Assembly (NCBI RefSeq): GCF_038738535.1
Contig: NZ_CP046128.1
Span: forward strand, 2,542,001-2,606,000
Source: Bacillus pumilus
GTDB lineage: Bacteria > Bacillota > Bacilli > Bacillales > Bacillaceae
Reading direction: 5' to 3'
Length of the DNA: 64,000 nucleotides
Below the pieces are notes generated by a model, which was not told the origin of the DNA, made no database searches, and saw only the letters and a list, made by a program, of their open reading frames with translations. Below, piece after piece: positions 1 to 11,832 of the stretch. Made by a program: the position numbers and the translations under genes. How positions within the stretch are numbered: position 1 is the stretch's first letter; the number at the start of each line of letters is the position of its first letter.

Positions 1-1
1 T

Positions 2-1075
2 TTATCCATCGGACCATTTTTCGCTATTCCGCGAACTGGTACGGTTTCATACGAGATAGGATTAGCTCCATTTCTGTCAGGGGCACAGTCCACTTCATGG
101 GTACCACTATTCATCTTTACCGTTATGTTTTTCACTATTTCATACCTGCTTGCTTTAAATCCTTCAAAGCTGGTTGATCGAATTGGTAAAATTTTGACAC
201 CGATCTTATTAACTGTTATTGCCATTATTGTCATTAAAGCCATTGCTACGCCAATGGGAATGATCGGTGCTCCTGATGCAACATATGAAGCAAACCCGCT
301 CTTCACTGGATTTTTAGAAGGCTATAAAACAATGGATGCTCTTGCTTCTATCGTATTTGGGATCGTCGTGGTGACAGCTGTTAAGGAAAGAGGCATCACG
401 GAGCGTAAATCTCTTGCAGCGGCTTGTATTAAAGCAGGACTCGTGGCAGCTGTTGGGCTGGCATTGGTGTACATTTCACTTGCTTATGTGGGTGCTTCAA
501 GTCCCGATGCGACGGGAATGGTTGGAGCAAATGACGGCGGCAAACTGCTTTCACTTTCTGCCAACTTTTTATTCGGTTCTGCTGGAAACATTGTACTTGG
601 CGCAGCCATTTTATTCGCTTGTTTAACGACTAGTGTTGGACTTATTTCATCCTGTGGGGAATATTTTTCAAAGCTCTTCCCTAGCCTTTCTTATCGCACA
701 GTCGTTCTAATTGTTTCTTTATTTAGTACACTGGTTGCAAACCTTGGTTTGGCACAAATTATCTCTCTATCTGTTCCAGTTCTTGTGACAATCTATCCAC
801 TGGCAATTGTTATTATTTTATTGTCATTCCTTGATCGCTGGATTAACGGTAGACGAGTCATTTATATCGTATCCCTCATCTTTACTGGTTTCTTTGCCAT
901 CATTGATGGATTATTAGCTGCCAAAATGAATCTCGGTGACTTGCCTGACATCTTGGGTTCAATCGTACCGTTTTACAATTTAGGCATTGGCTGGATCGTA
1001 CCAGCCATTATCGGTGCTGTGGTTGGTTTACTTATTTCGATGTTTACCAGCCCGCCCAAACAGCTCGCCTCATAG
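2..1075 (+). CDS. Branched-chain amino acid carrier, BrnQ/LivCS family (5' end outside window)
   Basis: Membrane carrier that would import leucine, isoleucine or valine with Na+ or H+. The reading frame is open from base 2 and already inside the family (IPRTGTVSYE at the start), so about 85-90 N-terminal residues lie outside the window; 357 residues are visible. They hold many hydrophobic helices and the family stretch EGYKTMDALASIVFG. It is clearly paralogous to the next gene downstream, which gives the missing part by alignment. A strong hairpin terminator follows the stop, so the two copies are probably separate transcripts. The exact substrate cannot be told from sequence. It is cut by the window edge, not a pseudogene as far as can be seen. 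Confidence 0.93.
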   Translation, partial: LSIGPFFAIPRTGTVSYEIGLAPFLSGAQSTSWVPLFIFTVMFFTISYLLALNPSKLVDRIGKILTPILLTVIAIIVIKAIATPMGMIGAPDATYEANPLFTGFLEGYKTMDALASIVFGIVVVTAVKERGITERKSLAAACIKAGLVAAVGLALVYISLAYVGASSPDATGMVGANDGGKLLSLSANFLFGSAGNIVLGAAILFACLTTSVGLISSCGEYFSKLFPSLSYRTVVLIVSLFSTLVANLGLAQIISLSVPVLVTIYPLAIVIILLSFLDRWINGRRVIYIVSLIFTGFFAIIDGLLAAKMNLGDLPDILGSIVPFYNLGIGWIVPAIIGAVVGLLISMFTSPPKQLAS

Positions 1076-1087
1076 TCATAAACCGAA

Positions 1088-1122
1088 ACATCCCCTTCTT
1101 CATTGGAAGGGGATGTTTTTTA
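1088..1122 (+). terminator. Rho-independent terminator of first carrier gene
   Basis: An 11-bp perfect stem (ACATCCCCTTC paired with GAAGGGGATGT) with a 7-base loop, followed by a T run. It lies 12 bases after the stop codon. Confidence 0.9.
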
Positions 1123-1177
1123 TTGTTCTCCATATACTAAAATAGAAAAATTCATGACTTTTGTACGAAAACACATG

Positions 1178-1205
1178 TTGACATCAGGCGTACATCCTTT
1201 ATAAT
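1178..1205 (+). promoter_or_regulatory. SigA promoter for the second branched-chain carrier
   Basis: TTGACA at 1178-1183, a 16-bp spacer, and TATAAT at 1200-1205: both hexamers are perfect consensus. The gene starts 80 bases downstream, leaving a leader of about 75 bases. I saw no T-box or leucine-box motif in it. Confidence 0.85.
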
Positions 1206-1285
1206 TAGTGAATGTTAATGATGAACGGTTACTTAGCAACTAATTAACAGAATATTTCAACATAACAATGGAGGCTTTAAATGCA

Positions 1286-2629
1286 ATGAAAGCAACTTTG
1301 TCGACGAAAGATACAGTTATTATCGGTTTTATGTTATTTGCTCTATTCTTCGGCGCCGGAAATATGATTTATCCACCAGAGCTTGGGCAATATGCTGGGC
1401 AAAATGTGTGGAAAGCAATGGGCGGATTTTTATTAACAGGTGTCGGTTTACCTCTTCTAGGGATTATTGCGATCGCTTTAACAGGTCGAGATGCGAAAGG
1501 ATTAGCTGATAAAGCTCACCCAGCTTTTGGAACAGCGTTTACCGTCATTTTATATTTATCTATTGGGCCGCTTTTCGCTATTCCTCGTACAGGAACGGTT
1601 TCATATGAAATTGGTGCATTACCCTTTTTAGCAGGTGTACCAGCTTGGCTCTCACTTCTTTTATTCACACTTGTCTTTTTTGGTATTACATATTATCTTG
1701 CTCTAAATCCAACGAAGATTGTGGATCGTGTAGGGAAAGTGTTAACACCAATTAAATTTACGATTATTTTTATTATTATTGTCAAAGCCATTTTAACGCC
1801 GATGGGCGCCGTTGGCACACCTGATGTATCCTATAGCAGCGGATCATTTTTCAAAGGATTTCTAGAGGGCTATAAAACAATGGATGCTCTTGCTTCTATT
1901 GTGTTTGGGGTTGTTGTCATCAATGCCATTAAAGGACGCGGTGTGACAAGTAAAAAGGCACTGACTTCTGCTTGTATCAAAGCGGGTCTGATTGCAGCTT
2001 GCGGATTAACATTTGTTTATCTATCTCTTGCTTATTTAGGCGCTTCAAGTACACACGCCATTGGTTTTGTTGGAGATGGCAGTAAAATCTTGGCTCAGTC
2101 TTCTCAATTCCTATTTGGCAGTTTAGGAAATATTGTGTTGGGTGCCGCGATTACGGTTGCTTGTTTAACAACAAGTATCGGTCTCGTTACATCATGCGGA
2201 GAGTATTTCTCAAATTTATTACCTAAACTTTCTTATAAAATGGTCGTTACACTAGTGACATTATTCAGTTTTATCATTTCAAATTTTGGACTTGCTCATA
2301 TTATCGCTTTCTCTGTACCAGTTTTAACTGCCATTTACCCGCTAGCGATTGTCATCATTGTGTTATCGCTGGCAGATAAATGGCTTGGTCAAAGAAGACC
2401 TGTTTATGTCCTTACTCTGATTTTAACTGGCTGCGTCAGTTTGTTTGACGGCTTAGTAGCAGCGAAACTCCCGATTGGACCAGTGGAGGAACTCTTTCAA
2501 ACGATATTACCTTTATATGACCTTGGTATTGGCTGGGTTGTTCCTGCTATTTTCGGAGTGGTCATTGGGTTCGTTCTTTCTCTTTTCACTTCTTCTGCTT
2601 CCCAAAAGCGGGAGAAACAAGCATCTTAA
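1286..2629 (+). CDS. braB: Branched-chain amino acid carrier, BraB-like
   Basis: BrnQ/LivCS-family Na+ or H+ coupled importer of branched-chain amino acids; 447 residues, about 12 predicted membrane helices. The N-terminal motif FALFFGAGNMIYPPELG is typical of the family. The start at 1286 is chosen because GGAGG at 1270-1274 sits 11 bases before it; the earlier in-frame ATG at 1268 overlaps that ribosome site. Position directly upstream of convergent ezrA matches braB in B. subtilis. It has its own consensus promoter and a terminator shared with ezrA. A paralogous copy sits just upstream, so the pair is a tandem duplication or a retained paralogue pair. Confidence 0.92.
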   Translation: MKATLSTKDTVIIGFMLFALFFGAGNMIYPPELGQYAGQNVWKAMGGFLLTGVGLPLLGIIAIALTGRDAKGLADKAHPAFGTAFTVILYLSIGPLFAIPRTGTVSYEIGALPFLAGVPAWLSLLLFTLVFFGITYYLALNPTKIVDRVGKVLTPIKFTIIFIIIVKAILTPMGAVGTPDVSYSSGSFFKGFLEGYKTMDALASIVFGVVVINAIKGRGVTSKKALTSACIKAGLIAACGLTFVYLSLAYLGASSTHAIGFVGDGSKILAQSSQFLFGSLGNIVLGAAITVACLTTSIGLVTSCGEYFSNLLPKLSYKMVVTLVTLFSFIISNFGLAHIIAFSVPVLTAIYPLAIVIIVLSLADKWLGQRRPVYVLTLILTGCVSLFDGLVAAKLPIGPVEELFQTILPLYDLGIGWVVPAIFGVVIGFVLSLFTSSASQKREKQAS

Positions 2630-2632
2630 CAG

Positions 2633-2671
2633 AAAAAAGCTGAAGTCCTGTAAATGGACTTCAGCTTTTTT
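2633..2671. terminator. Bidirectional terminator between braB and ezrA
   Basis: An inverted repeat with an uninterrupted arm GCTGAAGTCC, flanked by A and T runs on both sides, so it can end transcripts from either gene. It touches the ezrA stop codon (2670-2672). Confidence 0.88.
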
Positions 2672-4373
2672 ATTGGTGCTGATACTCTTTTTCTTGCTGA
2701 GCTAACAGCTTTTGGACAGCTCCGGGTGATGTTTTTTCAACAGCCGCAGCTGCTATATCAAATGATCCGTTGTAATCGTAAGCGTAAAATCTTCGTTCCG
2801 CCTCTTTTAGTTGTTCTGAAAGAATGTGGTTTTGGCTTCTAAAACGATTGCCGTATTGAATGATTCGTTCAATTTGATCCACTTTACTGAGCATTTCTTC
2901 TGTCTCATCCACAACATTTCTGACTGTGTCAGAGGCTTCTTTTAATTGTTGATTCACTGCCGGCATGTTGAGCGGCAGGTTTTCCAGCTGCTCATGCACT
3001 TGCTGGATCATCTCCTGCGCTTTTTCAGCCCGCTCTTTCATCTCAGCAGGTACACCTGGGATATTGCTTTTATGCAGCTGGCGGACTGTATCTGTCAGCA
3101 TGGTTTTGAGCTCAGCCAGTGTTTCTCTCGCTTGTAATTCTTCTTTTCTTAATGATTGTAGATGACCTTTAAATGTGTCATGCAATGCTTTTGCATCATC
3201 GATAAACGTCTCCAGCTGATTGATTTCATCCATTAATAATGAATATGCCACGTGGTCACGATCAAGCTTCTCGCGGATTTGTTTCATCAGCTTTTCAATT
3301 TCTTCTAAACGTTTTTCGAATGCTTTCTGTTGATCGAGCTCTCCTGCTGTCAGCTTGTAGCTTTCTTTCACAAGAGCCGTTTCTGCCTTTGTTTGTGTGT
3401 GATCTTGTTCGATCTTCTCGAATGCTTCTGTGAGCTCAGGCATTTTGCTTTTGATTTCCTGACCTGCTTCTACTTCCGCCTCCAGCTGATCATACAGCGT
3501 CTCAATCGCATCATTGATCATTTGCAGAATGCTTGATGCCTCTTCTAAATTGAGTTCATCAATGAGCAATTTTTCCGCTCTCGCAAGCTGTTTGTTTAAA
3601 GTCTCCAGCTCTTTCGTGATCTGGATATGCTCCAGCTTGTAGCCTTTTTCTGTCATTTCTTGATATCCGTCTTTCAGCTTCGTCAGCTGACCTGGTACGG
3701 TCTGTTTGCAGTCTGCAATAAGCTTTGGTACATCATTGATATATAGCTGAAGCTGGTCGAGTCTGCGGTCTTGCTCAAGCAAAATCTTTCTTGCTTTCAT
3801 GTAGTTTCCGTTTTCTGTTTCTTCCTCGTACTGCTTGATCCCTTCCCAGGCCTCATCTAAGTCCTGCTCCATTTTGTCATATAGGGTGCCATATAAATGG
3901 CTGTACGCAAGCAGATTTTTTCGAACCGTTTGATATTGCTCTTTGACCTTTTCAATGTCCTTGCGATTTTGCTCCTCGCTTGTGACAAGGTCTGCAATTT
4001 CTTTTAAAATGTCTTCAATGTTCGAATCAGCAGCACTCAGCAAGTCCTCAATATGCGTAAGAACCTGCTTGGCTTTGGAGAATCGATATTTATCAGAATA
4101 CTCTTCTGCATCATATAATAGCTCCTCTACCTTTGGAAGATGGGCTGTGACGATATCGTCCCACTCTGCACGCCATCTTTCAAAAAATTGCTCTGTTTCT
4201 CCGGTCATTTTTAAATGTTTGATTTTTGAAATTTCTTCTACAATTGATCTGTTTAAAATTTCAATTTTCCATGCTTCCAATCGGTCAATCTCTTTATATA
4301 TATTTTTTCGCAGGAAATAACCGACTGAAAACAAAGCAAGCAAAATGACAATTAAACCGATGATAAACTCCAT
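2670..4373 (-). CDS. ezrA: Septation ring formation regulator EzrA
   Basis: Membrane-anchored regulator of FtsZ ring assembly that prevents extra Z-rings and takes part in switching between elongation and division. The 567 residues (B. subtilis 562) start with one membrane helix (about residues 3-23), then a short basic linker. The rest is almost entirely charged, heptad-rich coiled coil, matching the spectrin-like repeats known for the family. The ATG at 4373 is preceded by AAGGGG. Neighbours braB and hisJ are the same as in B. subtilis. It converges on braB and diverges from hisJ. Confidence 0.96.
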   Translation of the reverse strand: MEFIIGLIVILLALFSVGYFLRKNIYKEIDRLEAWKIEILNRSIVEEISKIKHLKMTGETEQFFERWRAEWDDIVTAHLPKVEELLYDAEEYSDKYRFSKAKQVLTHIEDLLSAADSNIEDILKEIADLVTSEEQNRKDIEKVKEQYQTVRKNLLAYSHLYGTLYDKMEQDLDEAWEGIKQYEEETENGNYMKARKILLEQDRRLDQLQLYINDVPKLIADCKQTVPGQLTKLKDGYQEMTEKGYKLEHIQITKELETLNKQLARAEKLLIDELNLEEASSILQMINDAIETLYDQLEAEVEAGQEIKSKMPELTEAFEKIEQDHTQTKAETALVKESYKLTAGELDQQKAFEKRLEEIEKLMKQIREKLDRDHVAYSLLMDEINQLETFIDDAKALHDTFKGHLQSLRKEELQARETLAELKTMLTDTVRQLHKSNIPGVPAEMKERAEKAQEMIQQVHEQLENLPLNMPAVNQQLKEASDTVRNVVDETEEMLSKVDQIERIIQYGNRFRSQNHILSEQLKEAERRFYAYDYNGSFDIAAAAVEKTSPGAVQKLLAQQEKEYQHQ

Positions 4374-4713
4374 AATGAGCCCCCTTGTTGTGATCTAAGT
4401 GATGTCAGGGTAAAAGTGTCCCGAGTAGACCTGAGAACCCTTTCGTGTCCGCTTTGCATTTGTCTTTTTATAAACAGGATCGTATGTTTTCCAATACCAT
4501 CCATTCACGGTTTTATGTATGTTTTTCAAGAAAGTATTTGAGCGCTTTCTATCATTTGATCACACGTATCCATGTGACCTGCTTTTATGTATGCGGAAGC
4601 TGTCGTTTTCATTGTTATTATGATACCATGTAACCAGCATTTTTGGTCATGATTTTTCATTATTTTCGCTGATAAACATCACGTTTTTCAAAATATCGAC
4701 AAGAGGTGACGAC
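4374..4713. other. Divergent ezrA/hisJ intergenic region
   Basis: 340 bases with no convincing gene. It must hold the two divergent promoters, but I could not place either with confidence. The only site-like stretch is a weak CcpA-type match (13 of 15) at 4537-4551, read on the minus strand. No hairpin of terminator quality was seen. Confidence 0.5.
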
Positions 4714-5529
4714 ATGCTGAAGCAGGATGCACATCTACATACACCGTTTTGCCCGCACGGCTCGCTTGATTCATTTCATTCTTATATTGAAAAAGCCATC
4801 AAAAAGGGATTTGATTCCATAACCTTTACCGAGCATGCCCCTCTGCCTCCATCGTTTCGAGATCCAACACCAGAGCAGGATAGTGCCATGAAGCTCCAAG
4901 AACTTGACTCGTATATAACGAAATTAGATCAGCTGAAACAGGAATACAAAGGCCAATTAATAGTAAAAACTGGGCTTGAGGTTGACTATATCAAAGAGTA
5001 TGAAGAGGAAACAAGTGCCTTTTTAGACTGCTACGGTCCAGAACTAGACGATAGCATTTTATCTGTTCACTTTCTTCCTGCTGGCGATGATTATATTTGC
5101 CTTGATTTTGACGAGCATGCCTTCAAGCAGCTAATAAGCGCCTATGGCAGCATCGAACAGGTCTATCAAAGCTACTATGACCAAATTCATTCTTCTATTC
5201 TATCATCTTTAGGTCGCTATAAGCCAAAGAGAATCGGTCATATCACCCTTGTGCAGAAATTCAAACAGCTTTTCCCATTTGAGATGACACCTGAACTTTG
5301 TCAAAAGGTCACCCTTTGTCTTGAAGAAACGGCAAAAAAAGGCATGTCCTTAGATTTTAATACATCAGGTCTTCGTAAAACATATGCCAGAAGTATCTAT
5401 TTAGATCAATGGATGATTGATCTTGCAAAACAGAAAAAAATTCCGCTCATATTCGGGTCTGATGCCCATCAAGCGGAAGATCTCGGATATGCTTATGATC
5501 AATTCGAAGACATCATGAGTTTTAAGTGA
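4714..5529 (+). CDS. hisJ: Histidinol-phosphatase, PHP family
   Basis: Hydrolyses L-histidinol phosphate to histidinol, the penultimate step of histidine synthesis; cytoplasmic metalloenzyme. The PHP signature is visible: the N-terminal H7-x-H9 pair (DAHLHTPF), EHAPLP near residue 41, and the C-terminal FGSDAHQ. Length 271 versus 268 in B. subtilis. The ATG is preceded by AGAGGTGA. As in B. subtilis it lies away from the main his operon, next to ezrA. Its last 31 bases overlap the 3' end of convergent yttP. Confidence 0.94.
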   Translation: MLKQDAHLHTPFCPHGSLDSFHSYIEKAIKKGFDSITFTEHAPLPPSFRDPTPEQDSAMKLQELDSYITKLDQLKQEYKGQLIVKTGLEVDYIKEYEEETSAFLDCYGPELDDSILSVHFLPAGDDYICLDFDEHAFKQLISAYGSIEQVYQSYYDQIHSSILSSLGRYKPKRIGHITLVQKFKQLFPFEMTPELCQKVTLCLEETAKKGMSLDFNTSGLRKTYARSIYLDQWMIDLAKQKKIPLIFGSDAHQAEDLGYAYDQFEDIMSFK

Positions 5530-6164
5530 GAATCTAATGCCGGCTTTTTTGGTTCTAGTAAATGATGAAGCGAGCGGCTTAGTTCCTTAAAATACATTTG
5601 ATAGAAATATGGCTCATTTGGATTCAAATAAAGCACCTCTGTTAAATATTGCGGCTGTAAATAGGGCATCATGAGTAGTGATTTCAGTTGAATCATAAAC
5701 GATGAGAGTGAGAGCTGCTCACAAATCACATGGGTGTTTTTCCCTTTTTCAATGATGAGCTGAAACAAATATTTTTCTTTTGTTAAATAGGTCGACATAA
5801 TTTCTCTAATGAGCGTCGAATCAATCGTCACCTCTCGATAAACAAAACGGGTTAATTGACGGTGTTCGTGCTGATAAGATAAAATATCAAAAACCACATG
5901 AAGTAAACATTCTTTTGCGTGACGAGTTTCCATGTGATGGATATGTGATTCAATCATGTGAATATAGCCTTCATAAAAATCGGATACAAGCTGCTCAAGC
6001 AGCCCTCCTTTTCCTTGAAAGTAATAAGATATGTGGGCAACGTTGACGTTTGCTTCCTTCGCAATCTCACGGACAGAGGTTCCAGAAAATCCTTTTTGGT
6101 TAAAAAGTCTGATGGAAGCTTCAATAATACGGTCTTTTGTTTGCACGGTTGTTGATGTTTTCAT
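5499..6164 (-). CDS. yttP: TetR-family transcriptional regulator YttP
   Basis: TetR-type repressor, 221 residues. The N-terminal helix-turn-helix is clear (IIEASIRLFNQKGFSGTSVR, then VNVAHISYYF); the C-terminal ligand/dimer domain is unassigned. The start at 6164 has GAGGGGTGAG just upstream; an in-frame extension of 45 residues exists but has no ribosome site and would run into divergent ytsP. It overlaps hisJ tail to tail. In B. subtilis high-copy yttP has been linked to effects on sporulation/Spo0A, which is family knowledge, not shown here. Confidence 0.9.
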   Translation of the reverse strand: MKTSTTVQTKDRIIEASIRLFNQKGFSGTSVREIAKEANVNVAHISYYFQGKGGLLEQLVSDFYEGYIHMIESHIHHMETRHAKECLLHVVFDILSYQHEHRQLTRFVYREVTIDSTLIREIMSTYLTKEKYLFQLIIEKGKNTHVICEQLSLSSFMIQLKSLLMMPYLQPQYLTEVLYLNPNEPYFYQMYFKELSRSLHHLLEPKKPALDSHLKLMMSSN

Positions 6165-6290
6165 CCGCTCACCCCTCTTCATGTGTACATACTTCAAGAT
6201 GAAGGCGGAAGTTCCTTTTACAATTGCTCGACAAATCCCACATGCGAGACGCAAGTTATGTATTTTTGAGATAGAAAGTAGGAGATTTTC

Positions 6291-6788
6291 ATGTTTCATG
6301 TCGAAAAACAGTCTGGCGATCCATCAAAAGACTATCAATTGCTTGTTAAACAGGTTGAAGCCATTACAGATGGTGAGCCTGATCTGATTGCCAATTTGGC
6401 AAATGCTGCGGCGCTATTGTACCATTCACTCCCAGAGGTCAATTGGGCTGGATTTTATTTGGCTAAAGGGGGCGAGCTTGTGCTCGGACCGTTTAACGGA
6501 CTGCCTGCATGTGTGCGAATCCCGTCTGGAAAAGGCGTTTGCGGTACTGCGTTTGCAACAGGTGAAGTCCAGCGTATCACTGATGTGCATGCATTCCCTG
6601 GACATATCGCATGTGATGCAGCATCGCAATCTGAAATTGTCGTTCCGCTCAAGGTAAATGGACAGATCATTGGGGTACTCGACATTGACAGCCCCGTGAA
6701 AGACCGTTTCAGTGAAATAGATGAAACCTACTTAATTCAATTTACCGAGGTGCTCCAAAAGGCGTTATCCATCTCTACAGATGCGTAA
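6291..6788 (+). CDS. ytsP: Free methionine-(R)-sulfoxide reductase, GAF domain (YtsP)
   Basis: A single GAF domain of 165 residues. The fRMsr family reduces free Met-(R)-sulfoxide with thioredoxin and needs three cysteines; these are visible as C74, C84 and C108 in LPACVRIPSGKGVCGTAF and GHIACDA. The ATG at 6291 has AGGAG seven bases upstream. It diverges from yttP, and a terminator follows. In B. subtilis I expect the GGDEF gene ytrP/dgcP between this gene and rpsD; here the 300-base gap holds only the rpsD promoter and leader. Confidence 0.9.
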   Translation: MFHVEKQSGDPSKDYQLLVKQVEAITDGEPDLIANLANAAALLYHSLPEVNWAGFYLAKGGELVLGPFNGLPACVRIPSGKGVCGTAFATGEVQRITDVHAFPGHIACDAASQSEIVVPLKVNGQIIGVLDIDSPVKDRFSEIDETYLIQFTEVLQKALSISTDA

Positions 6789-6794
6789 TCTTGC

Positions 6795-6825
6795 AAAAAA
6801 GCAGGCACATTGTCTGCTTTTTTAT
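6795..6825 (+). terminator. ytsP terminator
   Basis: Short hairpin (AAGCAG / CTGCTT arms at about 6799-6819) followed by a T run, 10 bases after the ytsP stop. Confidence 0.75.
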
Positions 6826-6868
6826 TTTCTTCGCATGATGTGAAGCGTCACGTCTGCCTCTAAATAGG

Positions 6869-6897
6869 TTGACTTCTCCTATCCAGCGTCATATAAT
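6869..6897 (+). promoter_or_regulatory. SigA promoter of rpsD
   Basis: TTGACT (6869-6874), 17-bp spacer, TATAAT (6892-6897). It gives a leader of about 185 bases before rpsD. Confidence 0.85.
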
Positions 6898-6902
6898 AGA
6901 AT

Positions 6903-7690
<788 letters not shown>

Positions 7691-7721
7691 TTTCATTACT
7701 CTCTTAAAGAGAAATCAAACA

Positions 7722-7764
7722 AACCCTAGAGACCTTGATTGTTCAAGGTGGTCTAGGGTTTTTT
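7722..7764 (+). terminator. rpsD terminator
   Basis: Long hairpin with arms starting AACCCTAGA and ending TCTAGGGTT, followed by six T. Confidence 0.92.
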
Positions 7765-7924
7765 GTTTGTATTCTCGTATGAACAAATGAATTTAAAACA
7801 TATAATGGGAAACAGACTATGCACAAGACGAGCACCGGGCAAGACTTCCAAGAAACGGCTGAAAAAGATATTCAAATGAAAAGGTCCTTTTGAGTGCTTC
7901 TATAAGCATCTCTAAACATTTAAG
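7765..7924. other. Gap between rpsD and the collagen-like gene
   Basis: 160 bases without a gene. A short stretch near 7825-7840 (GACGAGCACCGG) resembles part of the structured repeat at 44.6 kb. I found no clear terminator here for the collagen-like gene. Confidence 0.35.
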
Positions 7925-10084
<2,160 letters not shown>

Positions 10085-10648
10085 TTATTTTACCATCCAA
10101 TTACTAATCAATTGATCTGTTGTCATGACAGTAGCAAATTCATCATGCAATGTAGCAAGTGATAGCCGATGAATCATTTCGGGATCATAATATGTACCGT
10201 TTTGATCTGTTAGTCCAAAGGCAGCAGATGCATCAGAAATGAGATATGTATCAAAGCCTAGATTGCCGCTCATTCTTGTTGTTGTAGATACGCAGTGCGG
10301 TGTTGTTAATCCTGCGATTACAACAGTGTCGATCTCGTTTGATCTTAGTTGTTCCTCCAAGTTTGTGCCAATAAAGCTGCTGTTGACTTTCTTTCGTATC
10401 ACCGTTTCTTCCTCTAGCGGTTTGGCGATATCTTTGAAAAGATGCCCTTCATTTGCCGGATGAAATAAGGAGTCCGGCTTGTCAGATGTATGCTGAATAT
10501 GAATCACTGTCCAGCCTTTCTCTCTCCAAAACGTCAATAAACGACTGATATTTTTCTCTGCATCTAGATTATTTCGTTCTCCCCATTTTTCATGCTCGAA
10601 CGCCTTCTGTACATCCACAATGAGCAAAGCCTTTTGATTCTTTTGCAC
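10085..10648 (-). CDS. Isochorismatase-family cysteine hydrolase
   Basis: Hydrolase of the isochorismatase/nicotinamidase superfamily; the substrate is unknown. 187 residues with the triad D12 (LLIVDVQ), K86 or K87 (VIRKKVNSSF) and C119 (GLTTPHCVSTTTR), plus the usual Rossmann-like core. The GTG at 10648 is chosen as start because GGAGGTG lies 7 bases upstream and the conserved core begins right after; a 38-residue upstream extension has no family similarity and overlaps the neighbour. It follows a small membrane protein gene on the same strand. It is not part of the B. subtilis order here. Confidence 0.85.
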   Translation of the reverse strand: MQKNQKALLIVDVQKAFEHEKWGERNNLDAEKNISRLLTFWREKGWTVIHIQHTSDKPDSLFHPANEGHLFKDIAKPLEEETVIRKKVNSSFIGTNLEEQLRSNEIDTVVIAGLTTPHCVSTTTRMSGNLGFDTYLISDASAAFGLTDQNGTYYDPEMIHRLSLATLHDEFATVMTTDQLISNWMVK

Positions 10649-10719
10649 AAACGCCCACCTCCGTAGATTCTCATTTACTACATGTAGTGTAAGGAATGGT
10701 GATCCATTTGTACATGCTT

Positions 10720-10929
10720 TTAATGATGTTTTGCCTGTTTTTGCATCAAAAAAACAAACCACACACTGGCAACGATGTAATAGATACCAATGATTGATGT
10801 ACAGTTGGACATCACCTCGCCTATTTGAACTGATTTAACAAACTTCATCCAGATGAAATAAATGAGGAGAAATGAGCACGGATAATAGAGGAAATATCCT
10901 AAAAAATATTGCTTGAGTTTTTGTGTCAT
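10720..10929 (-). CDS. Small two-helix membrane protein, unknown function
   Basis: 69 residues: two hydrophobic segments (about 8-27 and 40-60) separated by a short polar turn, then a basic tail QKQAKHH. GGAGG lies 7 bases before the ATG at 10929; a second ATG directly before it is also possible. I do not recognise the family. It is 71 bases upstream of the isochorismatase-like gene on the same strand and may be co-transcribed with it. Confidence 0.65.
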   Translation of the reverse strand: MTQKLKQYFLGYFLYYPCSFLLIYFIWMKFVKSVQIGEVMSNCTSIIGIYYIVASVWFVFLMQKQAKHH

Positions 10930-10989
10930 CATTTTACCTCCATTATAACCTTCTTTCATCATCTAGCAGCTGTCATATGTCCGATGACA

Positions 10990-11024
10990 TCAAAAAAAGA
11001 CAGCACAAGTCGCTGTCTTTTTTC
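10990..11024 (-). terminator. Lipase gene terminator
   Basis: Stem AAAGACAGC / GCTGTCTTT with a T run on the minus strand, just after the lipase stop. Confidence 0.85.
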
Positions 11025-11029
11025 ATTTT

Positions 11030-11677
11030 TTAATTCGTATTCTGTCCCCCGCCATTCAGTCCTTCTTTGATATAGCCTTTGACTTGGCTTGAAGCTAATA
11101 GACCGATGTGACCAACGCCGTGAATGAGGACGTTTCTTGCGCCAATTAAACGCGAGAGGCTGTTGACGACGATAAGATCGGCTGAGCTATAGACAGAGGT
11201 GTAAAGGATTTTTTGATTTGGATCGGTGCCTGGTAATGCTCTGAGTGAAACGAGTCCGTTCGCTCCACCAAGTGTAACGACGTTTTCTATTTTATCGCCG
11301 CCGTCTAGATTCTTAATATAGTATAACGTGTTCGCTCCGCCCATACTATGAGCCACAATATCAACTTTTTTGGCACCTGTTTTGGCTAGCACATCTTTGA
11401 CGAATCTGGATAGACGCGGACCATTGTTGCGGTTATTACCTGTTTTGTCTATGAAATCGATAGCAAATAATTGGTTTCGATCCCATCCTTGTGATACCAA
11501 GTAACTTTTAATCGAAGCAAAGTTATAAGACGCACCGCCCATGCCATGTACCATCACAACCGGATTATGCTCAGCCGCTCTGATCTCTTTTGGCTGGATG
11601 AAGGCCATTGAACCCATCACCAATGCAAGCACAACAAGAATTTGCAAACTCCTTTTCTTAAAACGAATCACTTTCAT
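11030..11677 (-). CDS. lipA: Secreted triacylglycerol lipase, family I.4
   Basis: Small extracellular lipase. Residues 1-34 are a Sec signal peptide ending at the A-x-A-type site before AEHNPVV, leaving a 181-residue mature enzyme, the exact length of B. subtilis LipA. In mature numbering the triad is S77 (in AHSMGG, the Ala-x-Ser-x-Gly variant of this family), D133 and H156. The sequence closely resembles lipases I recall from B. pumilus. A run of G lies immediately before the ATG; the GTG two codons later has better spacing (7 bases) and may be the true start. It is flanked by terminators, so monocistronic. Confidence 0.93.
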   Translation of the reverse strand: MKVIRFKKRSLQILVVLALVMGSMAFIQPKEIRAAEHNPVVMVHGMGGASYNFASIKSYLVSQGWDRNQLFAIDFIDKTGNNRNNGPRLSRFVKDVLAKTGAKKVDIVAHSMGGANTLYYIKNLDGGDKIENVVTLGGANGLVSLRALPGTDPNQKILYTSVYSSADLIVVNSLSRLIGARNVLIHGVGHIGLLASSQVKGYIKEGLNGGGQNTN

Positions 11678-11832
11678 TCCCCCTTATTCATCTTATTCGA
11701 CTCTATTTTATACAAGAAAAATATGTAAAAAAAGTGAACAAGGCACTGTTTGTTCAATCAATTTATAGAAAATAAATAATGAAAAAGCACCTTTGACTCT
11801 CTCAACGCCAATGCCAAAAGACTAGACAAAGT

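Noticed and set aside
1..1075. First branched-chain carrier as a truncated pseudogene
   Set aside because: The frame is open to base 2 in family sequence, so it is cut by the window edge rather than broken.
4537..4551. cre-like site between ezrA and hisJ
   Set aside because: Only 13 of 15 positions match, it is far from both starts with no promoter next to it, and no catabolic role of either gene would support it.
10085..10762. 38-residue N-terminal extension of the isochorismatase-like protein
   Set aside because: It overlaps the upstream gene and lacks family similarity, and a well-placed GGAGGTG marks the GTG at 10648.
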